Below are positions 18,520 to 30,413 of a stretch of DNA of 64,000 nucleotides, one piece after another. Each line of letters begins with the position of its first letter. The stretch's first letter is position 1. Source of the DNA: CAWEBF01 sp963807235 (lineage in GTDB: Bacteria > Acidobacteriota > Vicinamibacteria > Vicinamibacterales > UBA2999); the NCBI GenBank assembly GCA_963807235.1, contig CAWEBF010000009.1:558001-622000 (forward strand), read 5' to 3'. The notes beneath the pieces are model-generated. The model did not search any database. It was not told where the DNA came from and worked only from the letters and a program-made list of their open reading frames with translations. The position numbers and the translations under genes were made by a program.

Positions 18520-21500
18520 TCAGGGTCGAAGACCGCGCAGGAAACGGTCGGGCGTCACGTAGCGCGTGTGAAAGTCGCTCCAGTCGCCCGGGTGTCGTCG
18601 GTAGACCGGATCGTCTTCGAGCGCCGCTGCGATCGAGCCGGCGCCGTAGTCCGGCGTGTCGTGCGCGGGCAGGGGCAGCACCGTCTGCGAGTGGCCCGTG
18701 TTGTAGTCGCCGTCCTTTTCCCACCCGTCGCCGATCAGCACGAAGTCGCGGCGCCACCCGTCCGCGGGCGCGGGCTGCGCGGGAAACCGCAGCCGCAGCT
18801 CGTCGCCGGCGTTCATGATCACGTAGCGATCGTCCACGCCCTCGAGCAGCGGCTTCACGTCCCCGAAGCGCGTGTAGTAGCCCTCCAGGTCGCGCCAGCG
18901 CTGCGACACGCTGGCGATCGACGCATACGCGGGCGTCTCGGGCTCGTCGCCCCGCGGAGACCTGGTGGTGGAGAACCCGCGATAGCGCAGCTCCGCGGCA
19001 GACGCGGCGAGCCGCGTGGTCCGCGGCCGTTCGCTCACCCGCTCCGCGATCGCGAGCCGATCCCAATACACCTCGAGGTTCGTGCGCAGGCGCAGCCGCG
19101 TCGCCCCACCAGCGCCGCGCAGGTCCACCACCATCGTCTTGTTCTTGCCCGCCGGGAACCCGATGTCCGGGTCCACCACGCGCCAGCCGGCGCCGATTCT
19201 CGCTTCAAGCGCCACGCCGCTCGGCCGCACGGCGCTGCCTTGCGCGATGGCCATGTTGATGCTGCTGTCGGTGGGATACACCCAGCCCTGCGCCACCAGC
19301 ACGCGGTCCGCGCCGCGGTCCTCGGGCAGGTCGAACTCCACGAAATGCTCGCGCGCGATGCCCTGGTAGGCGCCCTTTGCGAAGCCGGCCACCGATTGGC
19401 CGTCGCGCGCCGCGACCAACGCGGTGACGTCGCGCCCCTCGTCGTCCTGCGCGCTCGGCACGGATTGCAGCGCCCGGACGGTATGGACGTCGAGGGCGGG
19501 CGGCCGCGAGGCCGAGAACCGCTCGTCCACGAACACCTCGGTGTCCGGCGCATGATCCACGACCATCAGCGACACGTGATCGAAGAAGTGCGTCTCCCAC
19601 AGCTCGGCGGTGATGCGGACGTCATAGGCGCCGTCAACCGGCGCGAGCTGGTCGCCGCCAATGCGGATCCAATCCTCCGTCTGGACCACGCCGGCCGTGT
19701 CCTGCGCATTGATCCGCAGCCCGAGCGGTGAACGCCACAGAAAGTCGGTGACGAACCGCACCTCCTCGCCATCATGGGCGAATACCCACGGGCACGATCC
19801 TTTCAGGCGCTGTTCAGCGACGAGCGGGCTGTCGATGGCCGGATCGAACTCGGCCTGCGGGATGCCGTTGGGCCACACGACGCGTGCCACGTCGATCGCG
19901 CGCGCCTCGCCGAGGCCGAAGTGCAGCACCGGGCCGGTGATCGGCTGCTTCTGCCACATCAGCCCCGATCGCACCTCGATCTCGCCGCCCAGGCCGAAGG
20001 AGTTGATCCGCTGATCGCCGGCGTTCTGCTGCGCTTGCAGGCGAATCGCCTTCCAGTGGTAGCCGCGCGTTCCCGCACCCACCCACCGCGTCGCCTGTCC
20101 ACCGGCGAGGCCGACCAGGTCCAGCACACCGTCGCCGGTGATGTCCAGCACATCCAGCACCGTCCCACCAACGCCCGACGGCCGCGCCTCGAATCCACCG
20201 TCTGTCGCCAGCCACACCTGGGCGCCGGACGGGCTCGATGCCAGCAGGTCCAGGGCGCCGTTGTTGTCGAGGTCCGCGGCCATGACCCGAGGCCGCTGCC
20301 CGTTCCAGGGTTCCGGCGCTGCCCCACTGTGCCAGGACTCCCACGGCCCACTGCCCGCGTGCACGGCCCGCACGCCGAAGCGATCCGTCCTGGCCCAGCG
20401 CCACCACCTCGAAGCCGTCGCCGGCGTCGAGATCGGCGATGGTCAGTGCCACCGAGGGTCCGAGTCCCGACACCGGCGGTTCAGGCGCGAAGACACCGGC
20501 CTGCCGGTTGAGGAGCACACGCAGCGCTCCCGTCGCGTCCAGGAATGCGGCGTCGGGATCGGCGTCCGCGTCGAGATCCGCCCACGCGAAGGCGCGCGCA
20601 CCCGTCACGGCGGCAAACGACGACGTGAGGCGCCACGTGCCGTCGCCATTGTTCCGCAGCACGGCGGTCGGCCCGGTGGTCACGCCAACCACCAGGTCCA
20701 GGTCGCCGTCCATCTCTACGTCCGCGGGCCAGGCCGCCACCACGTCAGTCGGAACGGCGCGGCTCGGAAACCGGCGTCTGGTCGGCAAACGCACCGCTCG
20801 CGTCCTGGACGAACAGCCGCAGGCCGCGCGAGCCGTACACGGCGACGTCGGACCTGAAGTCGTGGTTCCAATCCAAGGCGACCGCGCCGCGGTCGGCCGT
20901 GCCCGCCGGCCACGTGGCAAGCAGCGTCCCCGATGCGTCGAAGCGTCGCAACCCGGTGCCCTCGGCGAACACCAGCGTCGGCGCGCCTTCGGTGGCATAG
21001 AGCGTAAGAAACGCGGCGGCGCCCGCCAGCGCGCGGATCGGCGCCGGCGTGTACGACAGCGCGGCGTCGGGCGCTGACGGGCGAGCCACTGGTGACGTCA
21101 GCGCCACGAACGTCGTCAGCGGCTGGCTCACGAGCTCGGCGGGGGTCCGCACCTGCGACAGCGATTCCGAGAAGGCCGGGACGCGGGCCAGCACATTGCG
21201 CAGAAGCGCCGCGGAGCGCACGGCATCGGGCCACTGCCCGGCGGCGACCGTACGGCGGAGTCCGGCCAGCTGCTCGAGCGCGATGTCGGGCCAGCCAACA
21301 GAGAGGGCGTCCAGCCTGCTCACGCTGTCCTGCGCACGCGCGACATCCGACCGCCGCGCCGCGACACGGGCACGTTCCACCACCACGGCCAGATTCGATG
21401 GCGCCTGCGCGATCAGATCGTCCAGCAGCCGTGGAACCTCATCGCCTGCGTCTCCCTGGCCGGCGCGCTCCAGTTCCTCGACCAGGGCAAAGCGCGCGCG

Positions 21501-21935
21501 CAGATTGGACGGATCCGCCGCGACCGCGCGGCGCAGCAACGCGACGCTGGGATCCAACTGGCCACGGGCCGATTCGAGCCGCGACGCCAGCAGCAGGATG
21601 TCCGCGCGATTCGGCGCCAGTGCCAGCGCGCGCTCGATGGCGGGCGCCGCACCTTCCGTGTCGCCCAGCCGGAGCCTCGCCAGCGCCAGGTTGGCCCACG
21701 CCGCGGGCTCCTCGGGCACGGTCGTCGTGGCCGAGGCGAACTGGTCGCGCGCGTCGTCCAGCAGGCCCACGTCCAGCGCGGCGAGGCCACGATAGAACGC
21801 GCGTGTGACCTGCTCGTAAGGCTGCGAGCCAGGGGCGGGCAGGCTGGACCGCAGCGTGAAATACGTTCCGGCTGCGACGGCGACCAACCCGAGCGTCGCC
21901 AGGACCACCCAGATGACGGTGCCGCCGGGCACCAT
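18520..21935 (-). CDS. Large membrane-anchored TPR plus CRTAC1/UnbV protein, frameshifted
   Basis: About 1140 residues. An N-terminal membrane helix (VIWVVLATLGLVAVAAGTYF) is followed by about five TPR units (AWANLALARLRLGDTEGAAP, ADILLLASRLESARGQLDPS), then FG-GAP-like blades (DVEMDGDLDLVVGVTTGP, DLDNNGALDLLASSPSG), an ASPIC/UnbV segment (FGLGEARAIDVARVVWPNG) and a long C-terminal beta domain with a ligand-binding look, ending near RYVTPDRFLRGLRP. Breaks near 20760 and 20370. ATG 21935 is preferred; GTG 21968 would overlap the actP stop by 11 bases. It is presumably periplasmic, anchored outward, and may work with the other CRTAC1 protein at 15797, but the two are separated by a heptad array. 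Function of such proteins is unknown. Confidence 0.78.
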
Positions 21936-21957
21936 CACGCCGACACCGCCCGACCCC

Positions 21958-23490
21958 CTATTCGACACCCAGGTGCAGCCTCCGCTCCAGCTCCGCGAAA
22001 CCGCGCTCCTCCGCGGCTACCGGCCTGATGAGGGACACCAGGATGGCCACGGCGAACGAAAGCGGGATGGTCACGATGCCCGGATTGCGCAACGGAAACC
22101 AGGCCGACTCCGCCTTCAGGATGTCGACCTGAATGGCCGGCGACAGGTAGATCAACGCCACCGTGGAGACGGTCCCGACGATCATGCTCGTCTGCGCGCC
22201 CGTGGTGGTCAGCCGTTTCCAGAAGATCGACAGCACGAGCGCGGGAAAGTTTGCGCTCGCGGCGATGGCAAACGCCAGACCGACCATGTAGGCGACGTTC
22301 TGCCCCTTGAACACGATGCCCAGCACCACGGAAACGACAGCCAGCACCACGGTGGCCAGCCGCGCCACCATGAACTCCTCGCGCGGGTTGGAGTGGCCCT
22401 TGCGCACGACGTGCACCCACAAATCGTGCGACAGCGTGGCCGCCCCCGAGAGCGTCAGGCCGGCGACGACCGCAAGGATGGTCGCGAAGGCCACGGCGGA
22501 GATGAACCCGAAGAAGGGCGTGCCGCCGACGCCCGCCGCCAGGAGCGGCGCCGCCATGTTTCCGCCGGCGTCGATCGCCGTGATCGCCTCGCGTCCCACG
22601 ATCACCATCGCGCCAAAGCCGAGCACGAATGTCAGGAGATAGAAGCTGCCGATGAATGCCGTGGCGTAGCCCACCGACGTGCGCGCGGTCTTCGCATCGG
22701 GCACGGTGTAGAAGCGCATCAGGATGTGCGGCAGGCCGGCCGTCCCCAGCATCAGCGCCAGCCCCAGCGAGATCGCGTCCACGGGATCGGTGACAAGGCG
22801 ACCGGGGCTCAGGACGCCCTCGCCGTAGAGCCGGCTGGCTTCGGCGAAGAGCGCCAGCGGGTTGAACGCAAAGCGCGCAAGCACCAGTCCGGCCAGGAGC
22901 GCCGCACCGGTGAGCAGCAGCACGGCCTTGATGATCTGCACCCAGGTGGTCGCAATCATCCCGCCGAACAGCACGTAGACCAGCATCACGCCGCCGACGA
23001 TGGCGACGGCGAGCTCGTAGGGCAGGCCGAAGAGCAGCCGAATCAGGTTGCCGGCGCCTACCATCTGCGCGATCAGGTAGAACGAGATCACGGCCAGCGA
23101 GCCGATCGCGGCGGCGATGCGCACAGGGACCTGTTGCAGCCGCGCCGCAACCACGTCTGCGAAGGTGTAGCGGCCGAGGTTCCGTAGCGGCTCCGCGATG
23201 AGGAACATCACGATCGGCCAGCCCACCAGCCAGCCAACCGAGTAGATCAACCCGTCGAAGCCGGAGAGGGCTACCAGCCCGGCGATGCCGAGAAAGCTGG
23301 CCGCGCTCATGTAGTCGCCGGCCAGCGCCAGGCCGTTCTGCAGCGCGGTGACACTGCGGCCGGCGGTATAGAAATGCTCTGTCGTCCGCATCTTCCTCGA
23401 CGCCCACACCGTGATGCCGAGCGACAGCACGATGAACCCGAGGAAGAATCCGATCGAGATTGCGTTGGGCTCGCCCAGGCCAGCGTTCAT
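21958..23490 (-). CDS. actP: Cation/acetate symporter (solute:sodium symporter family)
   Basis: 510 residues and about 13 helices. SSS-family features include TEHFYTAGRSVTALQNGLAL, GDYMSAASFLGIAGL, the Na+-site region and LMLGTAGLPHILMRFYTVPD, which is typical of ActP. It would take up acetate or other short monocarboxylates with Na+. ATG 23490 overlaps the stop of the DUF485 gene by 4 bases. An acyl-CoA ligase that could activate the acetate lies 5 kb away at 28437. No breaks; the ORF is complete. Confidence 0.9.
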   Translation of the reverse strand: MNAGLGEPNAISIGFFLGFIVLSLGITVWASRKMRTTEHFYTAGRSVTALQNGLALAGDYMSAASFLGIAGLVALSGFDGLIYSVGWLVGWPIVMFLIAEPLRNLGRYTFADVVAARLQQVPVRIAAAIGSLAVISFYLIAQMVGAGNLIRLLFGLPYELAVAIVGGVMLVYVLFGGMIATTWVQIIKAVLLLTGAALLAGLVLARFAFNPLALFAEASRLYGEGVLSPGRLVTDPVDAISLGLALMLGTAGLPHILMRFYTVPDAKTARTSVGYATAFIGSFYLLTFVLGFGAMVIVGREAITAIDAGGNMAAPLLAAGVGGTPFFGFISAVAFATILAVVAGLTLSGAATLSHDLWVHVVRKGHSNPREEFMVARLATVVLAVVSVVLGIVFKGQNVAYMVGLAFAIAASANFPALVLSIFWKRLTTTGAQTSMIVGTVSTVALIYLSPAIQVDILKAESAWFPLRNPGIVTIPLSFAVAILVSLIRPVAAEERGFAELERRLHLGVE

Positions 23491-23759
23491 CGGCGCAGGC
23501 CCGCCAGCGCCGCGTCGTAGTGCGTGTTGGCCCAGTGCACGTATGCCCAGGTCAGGAGCCACGCGACGACGATGACGCCCGCGCCGAGCAGCATCCCGAG
23601 GCTCAGACCCGGCGCGAGGAGGCGCCCGAGGAGGGGCTTGTTGAACGCCACGAGCAGGACGAAGCCGAAGTAGGCGGCCATCATCGCCGCCGTCAGGCCT
23701 ATCGCAATCCGCCAGCGGGCCGCTGATACGGCTTCCAGTGCACCAATGGGCTCAGCCAT
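23487..23759 (-). CDS. DUF485 membrane protein (YjcH-like), ActP partner
   Basis: 90 residues with two helices (WRIAIGLTAAMMAAYFGFVL and LGMLLGAGVIVVAWLLTWAY), as in the small protein encoded upstream of actP in many bacteria. ATG 23759 (MAEPIGALE) is preferred over an in-frame start 11 codons upstream because the extra part enters a hairpin. It overlaps actP by 4 bases. Thought to assist or regulate the symporter. Confidence 0.88.
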   Translation of the reverse strand: MAEPIGALEAVSAARWRIAIGLTAAMMAAYFGFVLLVAFNKPLLGRLLAPGLSLGMLLGAGVIVVAWLLTWAYVHWANTHYDAALAGLRR

Positions 23760-23778
23760 GGCGGGAGCGTACATGAAA

Positions 23779-23816
23779 AACCCAAGTCCCACACCTTCCG
23801 GCGTGAGACTTGGGTT
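23779..23816 (-). terminator. Rho-independent terminator downstream of the DUF6152 gene
   Basis: Ten-base arms AACCCAAGTC (23779-23788) and GACTTGGGTT (23807-23816) with further pairing inside the loop. Read on the minus strand, the hairpin is followed by TTTTTC, so it would stop transcription leaving the DUF6152 gene at 23890 before the DUF485-actP operon. Confidence 0.8.
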
Positions 23817-23822
23817 CTTTAA

Positions 23823-23843
23823 GGAACGGCGTTAAGCCGTTCC
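23823..23843. repeat. Small palindrome, GTCTACCGGAA family, copy B
   Basis: Stem GGAACGGC (23823-23830) with GCCGTTCC (23836-23843), loop GTTAA, flanks TTTAA and GGTAGACAG. In reverse complement it aligns base for base with copy A at 13507 except for paired changes within the stem, which keep pairing. Confidence 0.75.
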
Positions 23844-23889
23844 GGTAGACAGCGGGACGAACCCCGGCGCCTACGGCACCGGCTTGGCT

Positions 23890-24312
23890 CTACTTCTCAG
23901 GACGCTCGTCGGGCGCGCCGATGCCGGACGAGCCCACGAACAGCTTCTTGCCGTCCGGGAAAGTGATGTCGCGGCCGTTGGCGCGCGTGGCGCCGTCCTT
24001 GGCCTGGAAGCCCTCGACGAGGATCTCCGTGCCGGGCAGAAGCGAGTTCTTGTTCCACCCGCGGCGGAGCAGCGCGTTCGGGGCGCCACCCTCGACCATC
24101 CACTTTTCGGTCTTGCCATCGGCTGTCTTCACGTCGATGTGGATCCAGGAGTGCGGGTTGATCCACTCCATCTTGGTCACCGTGCCCCGCAGCTTCACGG
24201 GCCGCTTGGCATCGAATTCGGCGGCAAACGAGTGGTGCGCAATCACGGGCACCGCGGCTGCCGTCACAACAAGGGCGGCCCCCGCGACAACGCTGAACAG
24301 TTTGCTTCGCAT
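23890..24312 (-). CDS. DUF6152-family periplasmic protein
   Basis: 140 residues. A signal peptide (KLFSVVAGAALVVTAAAVPV) ends at the family hallmark AHHSFAAEFDAKRPVKLRGT, then WINPHSWIHIDVKTADGKTE and NSLLPGTEILVEGFQAKDG. Same family as 13075 but intact. DUF6152 proteins are small exported beta proteins of unknown function, often next to propeller or TonB genes. It is transcribed alone and closed by a hairpin and terminator. Confidence 0.88.
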   Translation of the reverse strand: MRSKLFSVVAGAALVVTAAAVPVIAHHSFAAEFDAKRPVKLRGTVTKMEWINPHSWIHIDVKTADGKTEKWMVEGGAPNALLRRGWNKNSLLPGTEILVEGFQAKDGATRANGRDITFPDGKKLFVGSSGIGAPDERPEK

Positions 24313-24395
24313 CTGTTGTCTCCCTACCTGGTCCCTTCCAAGCCCTTGGGTTGAACCCCGGACCTGCTCATAAGAGTAACAGAAAACGGGCTTTT

Positions 24396-24467
24396 GGCTC
24401 TGGGCTTTAGGCTCTAGGTGACTCTGGGCCTTCCGGCCTGGAGCCTGGAGCCCGGAGCCTGGAGCCC
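24396..24467. repeat. Heptad tandem-repeat array, locus 2
   Basis: GGCTCTG-GGCTTTA-GGCTCTA units (the reverse complement of the TAGAGCC units of loci 1 and 3), then CCTGGAG-CCTGGAG-CCCGGAG-CCTGGAG units. The array ends at the stop codon of the secreted-protein gene (TAG, 24467-24469). Confidence 0.85.
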
Positions 24468-25370
24468 TATTTCTTCTTCAGATCTCCGTACAAAAGCTCC
24501 TCCGAGAACTCCACGCACTTGAACTCCAGCAACTGGACGTTCGGCTCGATGCGACGGTAGAGCGGCATGCGGATCGTCCACGGCCGTGAGAACGTCTTCG
24601 GGTCCTCGATACGCGCCTCGTAGTTGAGGTGGTTGTCGCCGGCCAGTGTGTAGCGCTCGGTGACTTTCAACGCCTCGGTGTGATGATTGCCGGCACGGTC
24701 GAACCAGGTCGCATCGTTGAAGCCGTTGACCTCGATGACCAGCGTATCGCCGTCCCACTTCCCGTTCGACCAGCCCATCCAGCTGTCCACCGGCGCCTCG
24801 GTGTGGTTGCTCATGTGCACGATGCGATTGGAGCTGGCGTACCTGGTACACGAACAGGATGTCGCGCTGGCCCTGGACGATCTGGAAGGGATACGGCATG
24901 TAAGTGGCGCGCGGAATCCCGGGCATGTAGCACTTGGCCTCGGGGTCCGACTTGGGCCAGCCGGCCACGTTCTCTTCGCGCCGCTTCAGCGCACCCGGCA
25001 GATACGGAATCGAGCCGCCCTCGATCACGCTCTGACCCGCGGGCACGGCGTACAGGGCGCCCAGCTGCCAGAACGGGGTTGCCGATGCCGAGTGATCCTC
25101 GAGGTTCCAATGCGCCGTGCCGAGGGCCTGCCAAATGCCATTGAGGTTGGGCCGTCCCGCGATTCGTGCTGGTCGAGCCGCCGCCGCGCCTCGGCCCTGT
25201 CCTGCCGGCGCCGCGGGAGCCGCCGCACCGCGGCCTTGCCCTGCCGGAGCCGGTGTCGCGGGCGCCGCGGGCGCCGCGCCGCGTGCCTGGCCGGCGAGCG
25301 GAATGACCGCCAGCGACACCGCCGCCGCCAGCCCCAATCCCACGATCGCGCCTGTAAACCGAATCTGCAT
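24467..25370 (-). CDS. Secreted protein of unknown function, acidobacterial family
   Basis: About 300 residues with one break near 24845. A signal peptide (GAIVGLGLAAAVSLAVIPLA) is followed by a low-complexity stretch of APAGQGRGAAAPAAP repeats, then the conserved part RPNLNGIWQALGTAHWNLED, YMPGIPRATYMPYPFQIVQ, GWSNGKWDGDTLVIEVNGF and FSRPWTIRMPLYRR. The 'NGKWDGDTLVxEV ... PWTIRxPLxRR' pattern is shared with 37338 and 42792. ATG 25370 has a CAGGAG ribosome-binding site, and a TATAGT about 50 bases upstream may be the -10 box. The stop lies at the edge of a heptad array. Confidence 0.75.
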
Positions 25371-25474
25371 CTGCCAGATCTCCTGAAAAAGTCCTGCCGT
25401 TCGAGGCGTTCGAGGGGTAACTATAACGGAGTTTCTTTCAGCAAACACAAGATCTTTGGCTCGTTAGGGGGCCG

Positions 25475-26527
25475 TCAGGACCCTCGGCTCTGCAGCTCTG
25501 CCCGCACGAGAGCCGCTCCCTCGGCCAGCGCCCGCATCTTGCCCAGGGCGGCGGCCCGGGTTCGTGGCACGAGGCCGCAATCGGTGCACGGCTGAAGGTG
25601 GGCGGGGTCCACGTACGGCAGGACCCGTCGGATGCGCGCCGCCACGGTCTCGGGCGCCTCCACGTCGTCGGTGCCGACGTCCACCACGCCGACCAGGACG
25701 TCCTTGCCGCGGAGCGTCGCCAGGACGGACACGTCCACGCCCGACGCCGCGGTCTCCACGGACACCTGGTCCACCGAGGATTTGGCCAGCAGTGGCAGCG
25801 TGACGCCGTAATGGCCCCAGTCGGTGTTCTGCTGCTTCCACTTCAGGACTGTCGCCGTCCCGTAGCCGTAGCAGATGTGCACGGCCTTCCGCGCTGTCAC
25901 GCCCTGCATGGCCACTTCCAGGGCGTCGATGCCCCAGGCCGCCACCTCGTCCAGGTAGATGTTGAAGCACGGCTCGTCGAACTGCACGATGTCGGCGCCG
26001 GCCTCCACCAGATCGCGCGCCTCCGCGTTGAGGATGCGGGCAAACCGCATGGCCAGGCTCTGCAGGTCCGACTCGCCCGCCTCGTCGGCCACGCTGTCGG
26101 CGACGGTCATCGGGCCGGGCAGTGTGACCTTCAGCGTCCTGCTGGTGTGTGCCCGGGCGAAGCGGCACGCGTCCACGAACACCGGTGATCGCCGCTCCAC
26201 CGGACCCACGAGCCGTGCCACGTCGGTCAGCTCGCTGTAGCGCCCGGCGCGAGACCGCGCCTTCGTCAGGCGTTCGGTGTCGGTTCCGGTCAAGCCGTCC
26301 AGGAAGCCCCAGATGTAGTGACGGCGGCGGATCTCGCCGTCGGTCACGACGCCCAGGCCTGCCGTCTCCTGGTCGAGCAGCGCGATGCGCACGGCGTCGT
26401 CCTGCGCCTCGGCGAGCGCGGGGCCCGACAGGCGCCAGGGCGCGCGAAGGACGTTCGGTTCGGCCAGCCAGGCGGGCTTCGGGAGACTGCCGACGATCGA
26501 CGGCCGCAAGAGGGCGTGAGACGACAT
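25475..26527 (-). CDS. MetE C-terminal-like protein (cobalamin-independent methionine synthase family)
   Basis: 350 residues, only the catalytic barrel of MetE-type enzymes. Zinc ligands of the family are visible as VHICYGYG (His-x-Cys) and PCTDCGLVPR (distal Cys); ADIVQFDEPCFNIYLDE matches the substrate-binding acidic loop, and IVGSLPKP the N-terminus. Stand-alone proteins of this sort transfer methyl groups to homocysteine or act on small thiols rather than using folate; the methyl donor here cannot be told. ATG 26527 overlaps the stop of the upstream alpha/beta hydrolase (ATGA), so they share an operon with the YhdH-like gene. Confidence 0.82.
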   Translation of the reverse strand: MSSHALLRPSIVGSLPKPAWLAEPNVLRAPWRLSGPALAEAQDDAVRIALLDQETAGLGVVTDGEIRRRHYIWGFLDGLTGTDTERLTKARSRAGRYSELTDVARLVGPVERRSPVFVDACRFARAHTSRTLKVTLPGPMTVADSVADEAGESDLQSLAMRFARILNAEARDLVEAGADIVQFDEPCFNIYLDEVAAWGIDALEVAMQGVTARKAVHICYGYGTATVLKWKQQNTDWGHYGVTLPLLAKSSVDQVSVETAASGVDVSVLATLRGKDVLVGVVDVGTDDVEAPETVAARIRRVLPYVDPAHLQPCTDCGLVPRTRAAALGKMRALAEGAALVRAELQSRGS

Positions 26528-27406
26528 CAGTGTTTCGACAGGAAGGCCAGCACCGCGCGGTTGAATCCGTCCGAATCTTCCCAATACGCCGAGTGGCCGG
26601 CTTCGGGGAAGACCAGGGTCTCCGCGCCTTTGATCCTCGCCGCGAACATACGCATCACCGGCGGCGGCGCATACAGGTCGGCGCCCCCGGTGATGAGCAG
26701 CGTCGGCACCTGCAGCGACTCGAGAAGCTGGAACGTCAGCCGGTTCTTCGTGGGCTGCGGAGACGTGCCCGGCACCTGCGGACGGCTGGCGTGCTCGATC
26801 TCCATCCACCTCGCGAGCCCTGCGGGATCGCCCGCGCGGTACGACGGGCCCACTTCTCGCAGCTCCGGCGGCAGCTGGTCGAACTGCGGCGACGGGCGGA
26901 TGCGGCGTCCCAGCGCCAGGTAGTCGGGATCCTGGACACCGCCGATGCTGTTGGCCACGACCAGCCCACGAAGGCGCTGCGGAAACGACACCGCGTAATC
27001 CAGCGCGACGATCCCGCCGGCTGCCGTGCCCACCAGGTGAAAGCGCGGCAGGCGCAGCTGCGTGGTCAGGGCTTCCAGGTCGTCAGCCGCCGTACCGGCG
27101 GACGCATCGGCCGCCAGCCGGGAACGGCCCGAGCCGAGCCGGTCGTAGGCAATCACGCGGTATCCGCGCGCGGCGAACGCCGGCACCTGTCGCTCCCACG
27201 CCAGCGTGCTGCCCGTGCGGGCGTGAAGCAACACCACCGGCACGCCAGTGCCGCCGGTGTCGCGGTACCACAACTGCCGGGTCCCGAGATTCGCGTACTG
27301 ACCATCTGACGGCGTTGCAGATCGCCTGCTGGGCCTGTGAACGAGCGGCGGGCGTCGCGTGGACCGCGGCCAGCACCGCGAGCAGCATCAAGGTGCGTCT
27401 CATCAC
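26527..27406 (-). CDS. Exported alpha/beta hydrolase lacking the nucleophilic serine
   Basis: About 290 residues with one break near 27300. The N-terminus is a signal peptide (MMRRTLMLLAVLAAVHATPA). The hydrolase core shows the oxyanion strand VPVVLLHARTGSTLAWERQ, YDRLGSGRS, the elbow LVGTAAGGIVALDYA, the Asp loop LLITGGADLYAPP and the His loop FPEAGHSAYWED. The elbow should read G-x-Ser-x-G but reads GTAAG, so the nucleophile is Ala; Asp and His remain. It may be non-hydrolytic or use another mechanism. The gene overlaps its neighbours on both sides by 4 bases. Confidence 0.78.
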
Positions 27407-28396
27407 GCTTCTCCTACCCGTACCACGAAGCGGCCACGCGCGCGTCCGGCCAGCAGCGTTTCAAACGCCTGATCAAGGGCGTCGAACGAAATGACGGTCG
27501 CGATGGACTCGAGCGCCGGCGGCTTCATGTCCGTCGCAAGCCGTCGCCATGTCTCGCGGCGCAGGTTCATGGGACACGTCACCGAGTCCACGCCAATCAG
27601 GCTCACACCGCGCAGGATGAAGGGCATCACGGTCAGCCGCACGTCCACGCCCCCGGTGAGCCCCGTGCTTGCCACGCCGCCCCAGGGGTTGGTCGTACGG
27701 ACGAGCCACGACAGCAAGTCGCCCCCGACCGCATCCACCGCGCCGGCCCATGTGGCCTTCTCGAGCGGCCGCGTACCGAGGTCGAGCGTCGTTCGCGAGA
27801 CGATCGCCGCTGCGCCGAGACCACGCAGAGTACTCGTGCTGATCGTCCTTCCCGGTAATGGCGGTCACGGCATACCCGAGGCGGGCCAGCGCTGCGACAG
27901 CGATGCTGCCGACTCCGCCCGTCGCGCCCGTGACGGCGATCGGGCCCTGGTCGGGCCGCAGTCCCTGACGCTCGAGCCGCACGACCGCCAAGGCTGCCGT
28001 GAAGCCGGCCGTACCGAGGGCCATGGCGTCGAAGACGGAGAGCCCGTCCGGAATCGGCACCACCCAATCGCCCGGCACCCTTACGTACGCGGCATATCCC
28101 CCGTCGTGGTCCACGCCAAGGTCGTATCCAGTGACGAGCACCGCGTCGCCGGGTGCGAATCGTGAATCGCTGCTCGACTCCACCGTCCCCGACACGTCGA
28201 TGCCGCCGATGATCGGAAACCGCCTGATGATCTTGCCTGCCCCAGTGCCGGCCAGCGCGTCCTTGTAGTTGACGCTGGAGTACGCCGCACGGATGAGGAC
28301 ATCCCCGGGCGACAGCTCCTCCAGCGCCGCATCGACCACGCTGCCGCGGATGCGGCCGTCGGCGTTGACGATGCGATAGGCAGCGAATGTGGACAT
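27403..28396 (-). CDS. YhdH/AcuI-type medium-chain NADPH oxidoreductase, frameshifted
   Basis: About 330 residues, medium-chain dehydrogenase without zinc. Features: AAYSSVNYKDALAGTG, IGGIDVSGTVESSSD, the NADP-binding VTGATGGVGSIAVAALARLG, GKDDQHEY followed after a break near 27835 by LRGLGAAAIVSR, and RGVSLIGVDSVTCP. This is the acrylyl-CoA/quinone reductase subfamily (YhdH, AcuI). It heads a three-gene overlapping operon with the hydrolase and MetE-like genes and is divergent from the acyl-CoA ligase, with only 40 bases between. The ligase and reductase together could handle C3 acids; that pairing is inference. Confidence 0.83.
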
Positions 28397-28423
28397 CGTG
28401 GGCAGGTAGCCGGGGGCGGCCAG

Positions 28424-28429
28424 TATACT
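28424..28429 (+). promoter_or_regulatory. Putative -10 element for a leaderless acyl-CoA ligase transcript
   Basis: TATACT ends 7 bases before the GTG start at 28437, so transcription would begin at or within a base of the start codon. AGTATACT is palindromic and could also serve the divergent reductase gene. No good -35 box is visible. Confidence 0.5.
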
Positions 28430-28436
28430 CGCGCGT

Positions 28437-30338
<1,902 letters not shown>

Positions 30339-30339
30339 G

Positions 30340-30396
30340 GTAAGTTGGGGTCGGGCCTAATTTGCAGTTCGCAAATTAGGCCCGACCCCAACTTAC
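30340..30396. repeat. Palindromic repeat, GGGGYCGGGCCTAATT family, copy 2 (perfect)
   Basis: A perfect 26-base inverted repeat: arms 30340-30365 and 30371-30396 with loop AGTTC. The arm begins GTAAGTTGGGGTCGGG and continues CCTAATTTGC. A further partial unit CCCCAACTTAC follows at about 30397-30405. It starts 2 bases after the ligase stop and ends before the stop of the convergent lipoprotein gene, so it may act as a two-way terminator, but its perfection and recurrence suggest a mobile or templated origin. Confidence 0.92.
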
Positions 30397-30413
30397 CCCA
30401 ACTTACGGATCTG

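Noticed and set aside
21945..21962. Another copy of the GGGGTCGGGC repeat at the actP/TPR-CRTAC1 junction
   Set aside because: GGGGGTCGGGCGG occurs once without an opposing arm and inside overlapping coding sequence; chance similarity cannot be excluded.
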